The notes under the pieces are model-generated. The model was not told where the DNA came from. It did not search any database and saw only the letters and a list, made by a program, of their open reading frames with translations. From Onthophagus taurus (taxonomy: Eukaryota; Arthropoda; Insecta; Coleoptera; Scarabaeidae): 64,000 nucleotides of DNA. Position 1 is the first letter of the stretch. Each line of letters opens with the position of its first letter. This document shows, piece by piece, positions 54,466-64,000 of the stretch. Location of the stretch: the NCBI RefSeq assembly GCF_036711975.1, contig NC_091972.1, positions 14,637,001 through 14,701,000 of the forward strand, read 5' to 3'. The position numbers and the translations under genes were made by a program.

Positions 54466-56642
54466 TAGTTTTACATTTCAATTGAAAAAGAAATGGAAGT
54501 CTAAAATATTATGGTGAATAGAGCTCTCGTGGTCTTTTAATAAATGCCAAATCTACGCGAAATCTCCATCATTCAAAAGAGGGGTAAGCTGTAAAGAGGA
54601 AAGGGAGAAGCATTAGCAGCTTAAAGAATCCAAAGACCCCCCGTCAGATGACGCCGCTTAATATGGTCGCATGCCGAGTCAGTGGCGTGCAGTCGAGAGG
54701 TCCAAATCAGCTTTTGCCATTGTTGCCGATACCGTCGCCGACGGAGGATTTTCGAATCGCGTTCGCAGCCGCAGCACACTTGACGGACTTTTTCGAATGC
54801 ACCCTCTCGCGTATTTCGATACACATCAGCAGAAATGACGACATTAATATCGTCCCCTCCCTTCTTGCGTTCTTAATAACAAGAGTTTTGCGGAATTAAT
54901 TTAGGAATTTCGAAATTTTAGGACGAGAATTTTACTGTACATTTAGATGTCACTAGATTTGCGGATATGGGACGTTTATTGTCGGTGGTGTGTCATCGGA
55001 AGAATCGCGTTGTATAATTCTCGTAGACGCGGGTAGTGCATTAATGCTGGCATCGTCCAAGATTAAAGGCGCATTCTCGAGTGGCGAGGCGCGCGAAATG
55101 AAGCCTTCCTGACGTTGATGATGTGCGTTCTCGACGACAGATGTCGCAATTTTCTTTTCTGCTGGTCGTTTAAGTAGCTTTACTCCAAAGACGTTTTATG
55201 TGCCTTTTTTTGTTCATCTCTGTGTTACACAGACTGCAAACGTCGCGCAAGAGCATTTAAAATGTTACCGGTTGGAACAAAAGGAGTTCCGCGATAATTA
55301 TTGCGACAAAACCACCCTTCAGGTACACGTTTAATACGACGTGTAATACGTAATCAGCCGACATAGTATCTCTTTTGTCTTCTTTGGCCTTTTCAAATCT
55401 GTCGAGTATGTAATATTACATTTTTTTTAATCTAAAATATGATGCAGTTAAAAAAAGAATTTTGAACGCTAAACATTAATAAAAGGACAAAGTTGCAAAG
55501 TTTACTCCTTAATTATTTCTAGATAATTTGGTCGCAGCTGTCCTTGTTAAGAACCCTGGTGTACCGAAATCCTTCTTACCCCCAAAATTAAGCAACTTTT
55601 TCCCTGTTAAGCCGGCTCCCTGGTTTACTTACTTCCGGCAAATTTATCGCCCACTTAAAACGAACCGCAAAGACAAAAGAAGCCTTAAGATAATTATTCA
55701 AATTTCATAATCGAAAAAAGAAATCAATTTTGACAATAGTCTATATTTTCAAAAAAATGTTTCCTGTTACTATAAAAGTAACCATCAAAACGCGTTATCA
55801 CAACTTGCACTTAATAAATACAGCACGTTTTAGAGTCACCCCAAAAAAATATTTATCATAATTAGTACATCCCATAACAGTTTAAAAGGGGGCGGTTTTC
55901 GGGTTCAGGATGGTCCTCAACGGTAAAGGTATATTCTGAATCTGCCCTCGGGCAGTTTTTTATAAAAAGTAATTCCGCTGATAACGCCGTTGATATGCTC
56001 TCGCGTCGATTAGGCTGCCCGCTAATGCCCGACCATAGCGACATCTGCGACCACGTTCTCATTTTCAACCCTCTTTTCGTCTCTCTCATACCCTTCGAAA
56101 ACCATTTCTATTCTTGCTTTTAATGTTTTCTCTTTTTTGCTGGTTTTACTTTGTGTTTTAGTATTAAATGTAACCGGAAGTGGGAAATAAAAAAAAATAT
56201 AAAGCATACAAAATAGAGCTTATTAAAGAGAAATCGTTAGCATTTTTAATTTTGGTGGAGGAGCAGGAAAATAAAATCGGATACATAATTGTTATTGTGA
56301 TGGTGAAAAGACGTTGATTTAATTATGGGGCAACGTGATACCCCACGACAGAACCATTTTCCTTATGCCACCTTGTCCTGTACGAGAATAATCACTCACT
56401 GAAATTAATAAAGCTGCCTACGAGTTGAGTTTGCGGTCGTGTCCGTTAGAGGGCCAACGAAAAAGAAAATAAAAAAGTGGCGCGCAGGAATACGTTTTAA
56501 AAGAGCAATACTATATAGGGTTGCACTTCCTGTTTTCCCCCACCACGTCATGAACTACGACGACGGTTTTGGGTAGGGGGTACATGATATGATTATGATC
56601 CCGGGTTGCTTGGCAACGGGGAGCTTTCATCCCCACCACAGG
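54466..56642. other. 5' flank of the promoter at 56643; CpG-richer non-coding blocks
   Basis: CpG-richer blocks at about 54640-55140, 55280-55400, 55900-56090 and 56330-56640. The last 120 bases before the TATA box hold an ETS-like ACTTCCTG and a CRE-like ACGTCATG, plausible upstream control sites. No coding exon was recognised. Confidence 0.35.
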
Positions 56643-56650
56643 TATAAAAG
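56643..56650 (+). promoter_or_regulatory. TATA box of a plus-strand promoter
   Basis: TATAAAAG followed 24 bases later by an initiator-like GGTTCAATTCG. With the A of TCAATT as +1 (56675), the TATA box starts at -32, the standard animal spacing. The flanking block is CpG-rich. Confidence 0.65.
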
Positions 56651-56674
56651 CTCGGAGTGCATCCAGAAAGGTTC

Positions 56675-56960
56675 AATTCGCGTATAACGCGTCGCAGGAG
56701 GTGTACGTTTTCCTCCACGATTTCCGTTTTTCGAATAAGATTCAAGTTGACAATTTTTTGTAACTGAATTATCTTTTTTGATTTTTTAAGTTCATTTTAA
56801 CGCGACTTTTCGAGTGATTTTTAAGTTTGGTTTTGTACAATGTGGTTTTTAATTTTTAAAATAATAATAACTGCGTGTGTGATCTATTTTTAGATAGACT
56901 GTTTTCTTTTTTTTCTTGAAGATTTTCTCCTTCAGTGTTACATCAAACTCAAAAAGAAAG
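56675..56960 (+). other. Probable 5' non-coding first exon
   Basis: Starts at the initiator and ends at AAAAAGAAAG|GTAAGG (donor at 56961), about 286 bases. No long frame is present. The only ATG of note (56840) opens a 17-codon frame, MWFLIFKIIITACVIYF, which could act as a small upstream frame. The coding exons would lie beyond the window, since nothing downstream to 64000 shows convincing coding sequence. The exon end is inferred from the donor consensus only. Confidence 0.5.
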
Positions 56961-59900
56961 GTAAGGTTCTTTTTAATGTGATTTGAGCGAAAAATGCTTT
57001 TTTATCATCAATTTTATCTCGAGTTCTTAGTAATAATTTTTTTACGCGAAAAATATCTATCATAAAAACATTTATAACGCTTTAAAATTAATGTTTAGCG
57101 TTTTCGTTTTGAAAAAAAAAGCGAAGTAAATTTAAAATATAGCCGCACTTAAAGCGATACGTATGCCGGAAAATATGAAATAAAACTGACTGTTTTTCAT
57201 TAATCTAAATGAATGCCGTGATATTTCATTCGTTATATGACATTTTGCGAAAAAAACGACACAAATTTAGTTTTTTATAAATGAGCTGTGCATCATATCG
57301 CTAAATCATCACAATAACTATTTGAAGTATCGATTGTAAAAGCCTAAATGTCTTTTTTCTTTTGAAAGTTAAATTTTGATGACACATTTTTTTGTAACCC
57401 TAAATGCAAATGAGAAAAGTATTTAAAATTCGTGAAAAGTATTTTAAAATTTTCCCCAAACCCTCTTTTCACCAATAAGGGTGAAATAAATCCTGCCATC
57501 CAGCGAAAGGGTTCTCTACAGGACTTTTAATTAATTTCACGTCAGCACCCGTTCAATAATGATCTGAAATTTGCCTTAAGTACTTTCGCGATCTGAATAT
57601 CAAGTGACTTACAAATCAACCTTCGTCGTTGTCCGCGTCCAAGGGAGAAAAAGCATCTTGTGGATTATTAAAATTGAAAAGGGTTCGTGTTCAATCTACG
57701 CCCTATTACAAGACTCCCCCTTCGCGATAAGAAATACATTCGTTCTTATCGAGTTTTCCGACTTTTCGCTGAGAATAAATAGGCCATCAATAACTTTTAC
57801 GTTTTTCTCTTTTTATTTAGTTCCTTTTTTTGTGCTCACGAACTAATCATTTCTCTCTGCGTTTCGTTTCCATTCCGGGGTCCAGTTAAATTCTGTTCCT
57901 TTTTAAAAAGTAAATTGAAACCCAGTTTTATCTGCTGGTTGGGGTATTGTATACATTGTATAGCAACCGGCGTCGAGCACCCGGTAACTCAACCCCATAC
58001 CTTGTTTTTTTTTCTCGTTTAATATTCAAACGTGAGCTTGCATCTATTTTGTTTATCGCATTACCCCTTTTCAAACATAAAGTATAAATTTTATTTAATA
58101 CAGTTTACTTTATATCCTAATAGCTTTTAACGATATTTTAAAATCGTTTTTATTCGAAAATCAAAATCTGTGGGGTTCTTCTCTAAAACTTTTCTTTTAT
58201 TCATTTCACCCACATTCTGTTCCCAATATAGCTGGCTCCCCTTTAATACGGGGCGCATTTCAATTGAAGAAGTGGTGCGCCATCTAGAGGCGAACGCCCC
58301 GCGGCGGTCGTATTCAAATGAGAGAAATCAACGTTTCGACACTGGTGGCAAAGCAGACCTAACGAGCGGTCCCGGATTCTCCGGTGAGGAAGACAAATTG
58401 CGTCAGATATGACGTGACAGGTACAATTTGCGGAATAACTTTATATACGGGGTGAATACATGAATGATAGACTCCAAGGAAAAAAGATGAGGGGGAACTG
58501 TAAGTCCGAGGGATTACTTGTCAATATATTTTCACAAGAAAATCCTCAAAATAAAAAATAAATTGCATCTGTCTTTTGTATATTCTACTTTTGTAACAAT
58601 GTTTAAACACAAGTGACGTGAACGTAACCTAGTTTTGTTAGGTTAGCGTGTAGATGTTGCTGTGGGGAGAATTAGTTCCGGACTCCGTCTGCGTAATTGA
58701 ATTACGGTTTGCTCTCGCCGTGCGGAATTGGTAGTTTCAGGTGGTGGCGTGGTTCAAATTGAAATATCGCACCCGATAGTGGACGTCGTTTTCGGAGATT
58801 GCGGCGCGTTTTACTTCCATCGCACCGATGATATAAAGATGGCAATCGGGCAATATCATGCGAACGAAGCGCCGTTACCCACCATGTCATTTATTTAATA
58901 GTCCACAATGTCAAAAACCAACGTAGCACTAAATATAAAAGTATTTCAATAGCCATTACGAAATTCAACACACTATTTATACAGATTTATTCTTCAAATA
59001 TAATAGTGTAAGTTTAATTTCACATTTCACATCATATGTTTTTCTAAGATGTATGTACTAATATTCTGACATCAATTTCTAACATTTTGACAAAGGTTGA
59101 ATACACATCTTCTTCATTCCTTGTCATATGGAAAAACCATTATATATTTCTTCATCTCATCTGCTATAAAATTATCCCAATAAATTTTGAGTGTCATTTA
59201 GACCAATATCAAAAAGCTTTGAAACAAATCTTCCTCATATGCTTGATACAAGTAATAAAATTCTTACTACAAAAAATCAAGTTTATCTCTTTCTATGCAA
59301 AACATATAATACGAATCTTCTCTGGGTTTTCTAAATAATAACATTATGAGTAATTAAAACCATCATAACGTGGCGAAAATTTGTCACAACACTTCAATTA
59401 GAAAATTACCAAACATGGCATGAACTACCCAGTAATTATCTTGAGTACGTCCCGTAAAGATTTCTGGTTGATAAGATCATCGATGTCTAGTTTTATTTCT
59501 TCTGGATGGGTATCCTAAACTAAATATCCTTTTCCAAAAAAATGGGAGCTGATGTCAACCAATGTCAATTTATAGAAAAGATAATCTGTAAAGGTTTTCA
59601 GAGGGTGAAATAAGTTAAGAAAGATTGTGTTGGGTTGCTGATGTTATAAGACCAAAGTACTAATTCGTTGTAGATAGCAAAAAAACAACAATGTAATTGA
59701 TAACCATCAATATTACCAAAATGTCTGATTTTAATGAAAAACGTTAAAGAAGAAGTAAAGTATTTGAAAACAGAATTGCTTTAAATGAATGTGACGCAAT
59801 GAAATAGAGAACTCGTAGTAAAAAAAAACATTGGTGAACAGTTTAATGAGAGACAGAATATTGATTAATGTCAATTTACCATTCTTGGCGAAGCGGAATG

Positions 59901-62900
59901 TTTGATGAACGGACAAATATTGACGTTGATCCAAACGTGGCTAATCCGCCGATTACAAGCAATTTGAATGAATCCTTGTTACAAGATAAAGCGAAATTAG
60001 CAGAAATAAAATTGTTGGAGTTTCTGGGAAAATGTAATGTCGTTATTGTCATTGAAACGTTGCCAACAAAGTAGGTTTATATTGCTGATATTCGGCATAT
60101 TTTCGTCTCTGTGCTAAAATTTGTTCTGCAAGGATTTATTTGTATTTATAAATTGTAAATTACAAGACATTGTTATAATCTCATGGCGATACATTCCTAA
60201 TCACATCACATCCTAAAAGCTGGGCAAAGCTCTTGCAAACAATCCGAAAAGAGAATTACTTTGGTGTTGCCAAAGATTTTGAATTGCCTCAATAGCATCT
60301 GTTCAACTATACTATACCTCTCGATAATCAAGTTACGTAGACTCGACTACATTTGACCAGAAAGAGCAGTATTGTTGTAGTTGTTCCATTCTAGTAGACC
60401 AGAGGAATTATGTATTAATTTAGAAACCTATGTTAGACCACTTGGATGTAAACTAATTTCAGTTAGTGCTACCACTATATTTACCTTAAATATTGGTCCA
60501 AATGCTGACAACTTAGAACTATTTTAGGATTTTATTTACCTCCTATTTATAGGAGGTTTGAACGGGCCAAATTATGTAGTGTACCAAGCCGATGAAAAAA
60601 AATTACTTTTTGATTAACCATTACCAGCCCACAAGTGATGATTGTTCTGTTTAGCATTATTTAATTCTTCCTAATTGAATCCAGTGTTTCTCTAAAGCCA
60701 CACACACATGGACTTTACTGAGAGATTCCTATAGATAATTAACGTTTTTTAAGCTAAAAGAGTTAAGTTTCCAATTTTTAATTGATGACCTTTGTACTAA
60801 CACCTTCTAACAGAAAAAATTTTGCAAAATCTTTTCCATAACTCTCGTTGTTGTAGGTAAGGTTTCTTAAACACCAGCAGTTTTTTCGTTTAGAGATTCT
60901 TATTGGAGTTTATATTTGTATTTTAGCCCAAATTTAGAGTATCACCAAATGGTAGCACACAAATGCAAGTCGTCCTGCCACAAAAAACAAACCTTTAGAT
61001 AAGATAAAATAATAAAGTTACAGATAAATTGATGGTACTTCTCTAAATCCGATTGATTTGTCCCATGGGTACCTAATCTCCCAGATAACGCAGATTACAA
61101 GAATCCACATCTGCTCTGTAAGAGTTATGGCTCACTTTTTCTTCCCATTATATTCATACCCAAAGCAAAAATGGTTATTTATGACCCAACATTAAGATAA
61201 TGGGGGAAACTTTTTAATTGTGGATTAATTACGAAAATCTCTTTTGTAGTTAAGATATTTATTTCTCGTCTCTTCTACTCTTATTTTAGATTCAAAATCG
61301 GATAAACTTTTGGTGTAGAAAAGCACATTTTTAGAAATATTGAAAATTGCACTTTCAAAAGATATTAGGGGTGGCTTCAGAAACACCAAACACTTTGCCA
61401 GCAAGGGATCGTTTTCCGATCTGATTCATTTTCCACCCAAAATCTTTCGAATCCACAACTAATGTATCGAGAAAAATCTTTCAACTATTTCTTGCAGTTA
61501 GAGATAGCACGTTTTGAAACTAAACATTCATTTCCAGTTGTCGAATTTAGTCCCACGTAGCAACGATATTAGTTTAATAGTTATATATCTAATTTGGTCA
61601 ATAGTTCTAATTCTGTATTTGAATAATCGTGCTTACGTACACAAACAAGATTACAACATTTGCACTTTATATACTTGACACATCAAGATTGATCATATTA
61701 CACAGTGATATGATGTGATTTCCGTTATTTGAATTATTTATGGGTAAATAATATTTACCAACAAAATATTTTGACTCTTTAACACCATTAATACTACACA
61801 CAACGTTAATATTAACATAAATCAGTTCAATAATATTTCTGTTTAAGTTATAAATTACGTATTTATATGCTGCATTTGTAGATAATGTTAAATGGACCAA
61901 TTTTCGTGTCAGTATTTTGTACAAATTTTTCTGTGGATCCTGCATACTCATTAATTATCCCATTACACCCACTGTGAAGTTAGCATATTTAGCAGATACA
62001 ATTATCTCCCCACAATTTCATGTGTTTCCGGGCATTGTATTTCCTGGGGGAAGATATAGAGCATCAGGTAGATTTGACCGTGGAATGGAGATACTACCAT
62101 ATGGGGCCACGTGAGTCCTCCTTCGTGACGTAATCAATTGGGATGGCACGTGACCGCACCGCATTATTCACCAGGCATTAACAAATGAGGGAGCATCTGC
62201 TTGTCCGAGACGAAGTTCTCTCTCTTCTCCGCCTCTATGTCGGTCTCGGTGTCCTGCGGGAGTGTTATTCCCTCCCGACGAATCGGGATACCGCCCCTAC
62301 CAACTGATTCATATCGTGCCGTGTCCGTCCCATGCAAACAGGCCGTATTTTGCATAAAATTTGTATGCCCCCGCGTCCTACTCGAATACATCACGGTTTA
62401 TCGTCACTGGCACTCGCCGGCTCGGAGTTAGTCCGGGCAATTTTTCTGGCTTTAAGAAAATGGTATTTTCTGAAATAATACATAGAAGAAGGTGTACCTC
62501 ATTTATATAAATAGTCGATGTGCAGTTCTTGTTTCTATTTTTCCTGAAAAATAGATTCTCTCTCGTAGATTGTATAAATAATAAATTAGTGGTCAAGGGT
62601 AGAAACGATTGTGTTGGCCAAACTCTGCCCTTCTAAATGGGTTAGTAGGGGACGAATTAGTAACAAACATAACAGCGTCGATGTTAAAAGCATTTCCTAG
62701 TCGAAGGTCGAATGGGTGTAACAGGGGATAGGTAGTGACTAAACCCCCTTTTGACCTCGTATCGAAGGGTATTGGATCCGTAGATGTTTAATTATTTGCT
62801 TCTTCGTTAATTAGATGTCTTAATTCAAATAATCCATCTTACAATAAAATTTTTAACCCCCTATTTAAGACTTTTAAAAATAAAAATCCGCTTTGAAGAT

Positions 62901-64000
62901 TTTTATTTTTGTTTGAGGATCAATCGATGTTCCTTTTAAAATGTAACGTAAAAGTGGCCCCGGAAACTTCTGGAAAAGAGGGGTGGGTTTCCGGTCGTCG
63001 GTTCGCTGAACGGTGAACCTGGAAAGAAACCCCTTAAGGTTTTTAAAGATCGGTTCGTTTAAGGAAGTAGATGAAATTTTTCGATCATTAAAAAACTTTA
63101 ACATCTGTAAAGATTCCTTTATTTTTATTATTTAACAAGGTCTGTCGGCGAAATTAATTCAATCCAGTTTAAAATTTGAGTTAGAATATTACAAATAATT
63201 ATCGGTAACATTGTGTAACAATTTAGAAAAGTCAATATTTCACTAATCATTTTAGGATTATTTACGCCACCTGGCTCGTATTTAATGAACCAAAAAGGAT
63301 GTATAACCGATTTCGGTCAACAAAAACAATAATCAAACATAGGCAATGCCTCTGGTCAATTCCCAGCATCACCAGCAAATATTCCGGTTCAATTTAGATT
63401 TCAATTAATAATTACCGCGAGAGATTAATTTTTCAGTTGTGGACCTATTTTCAGTGGTATGTAGGCAGCAAATTGCCGCGTTCGAATCCAATCAATATTT
63501 GCAAACGCCGTTTGGCTGGACAAAAGCAAGTTTGTAAACGCCACTCGTATGGTCGAGTATGAGTATTTTTTTTTTCTCTCTTTATCTCACTCGTACTCTA
63601 TCCCATTGTTTTTGTTTTGAACCTACTCGAAACAAATTACAAAATTGTACATTTCAACGATGACGGGTACAGCATAATTATTCGATGCGCGTTATTACAA
63701 CCCTCTCTTCAGCTATTATTAATTGAAATTTGTAAAATTCGTTCGGCACGTGACAAGAGAACATTTCATGCTCATCGCTTTAACAGTTGTGTTACGTTGA
63801 TAAAGTATATCCACAAATATATTTTATATGAAAAATAATTTATATACAAAAAAAGTTTGCTGGTTGACGTCCGAGTTTTGCGGTCTGGGGTTTTGAGGTA
63901 GGATGAAAAGTGGCTTTTTAAATTGCCCTTTCCTGTTTCATTTGACGTGGCACCTCGACGATGTAATTTATTATATGAGCCTGGAGCGGAAAGACATAGA
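56961..64000 (+). other. Presumed first intron and flanking non-coding sequence
   Basis: Alternating AT-rich (57000-57400, 58950-61950, 63100-63250) and CpG-richer stretches (57400-58000, 58240-58910, 62030-62450, 62600-63080, 63360-63540). Frames such as 59868-60074 plus have no recognisable domain. GTTCGAATCC at about 63480 resembles a tRNA B box, but no tRNA fold surrounds it. A short hairpin ACCTCCTATTTATAGGAGGT is at about 60539. Confidence 0.35.

Noticed and set aside
59868..60074. 68-codon frame MSIYHSWRSGMFDERTNIDV
   Set aside because: No family recognised, no splice or promoter context, AT-rich repeat-poor surroundings. Possibly a transposon scrap, but not supportable.
63475..63495. 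GTTCGAATCC, like a tRNA B box
   Set aside because: No A box, acceptor stem or anticodon arm can be built around it.

Overview
The window is animal nuclear DNA, almost certainly from an insect and possibly a beetle. The evidence is spliced genes with very short AT-rich introns, TATA/initiator core promoters, two satellite families, and a dense mixture of insect-type transposons (Transib, Tc1/mariner-like, PIF/Harbinger, hAT, Ginger-like, pogo-like, RTE/Jockey/Penelope-like retroelements). The species call is inference. There are no operons, bacterial genes, CRISPR arrays or convincing tRNA/rRNA genes.

The clearest host genes lie in the first 22 kb. Five members of a small secreted-protein family that I do not recognise occur at 5862-6241 (minus, broken), 16973-17417, 18415-19156, 19613-20073 and 20897-21375 (all plus). 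Each has a signal peptide, phase-1 introns and a shared C-terminal exon ending in a motif like VN-x-TFNK. Two kinds of 5' exon exist: an acidic type (A) and a cysteine-bearing type (B). The gene at 18415-19156 is a chimera. It has an A-type first exon spliced onto B-type exons, and the old B-type signal-peptide exon is still visible inside its first intron. A double-Kunitz secreted inhibitor gene (9804-10270, minus) lies between two arms of an inverted duplication (about 5480-9080 and 14970-17720) that carries members of this family.

Transposons fill much of the rest. The best defined is a complete Transib (RAG1-related) element at 2199-5148, with 36-bp inverted termini and a 5-bp CGGCG target duplication. 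It interrupts an older Jockey-like reverse transcriptase whose two halves still join across it. Others with resolvable ends are a 381-bp MITE (16351-16731), a family of about 146-bp TA-flanked MITEs (42-54 kb), and a hAT element at 46428-47766 with an 8-bp duplication. Two satellite arrays (23151-24283, about 175-bp units; 38520-40165, about 181-bp units) each show two alternating monomer types.

From about 26 kb to the right end, the sequence alternates between AT-rich repeat-derived stretches and CpG-richer stretches without convincing reading frames, which look like non-coding host sequence. At 56643-56960 a TATA box, an initiator at the correct spacing and a splice donor define a likely promoter and 5' non-coding first exon of a plus-strand gene whose coding exons must lie beyond the window. 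At the left edge, a minus-strand exon (1-164) begins a protein that leaves the window.
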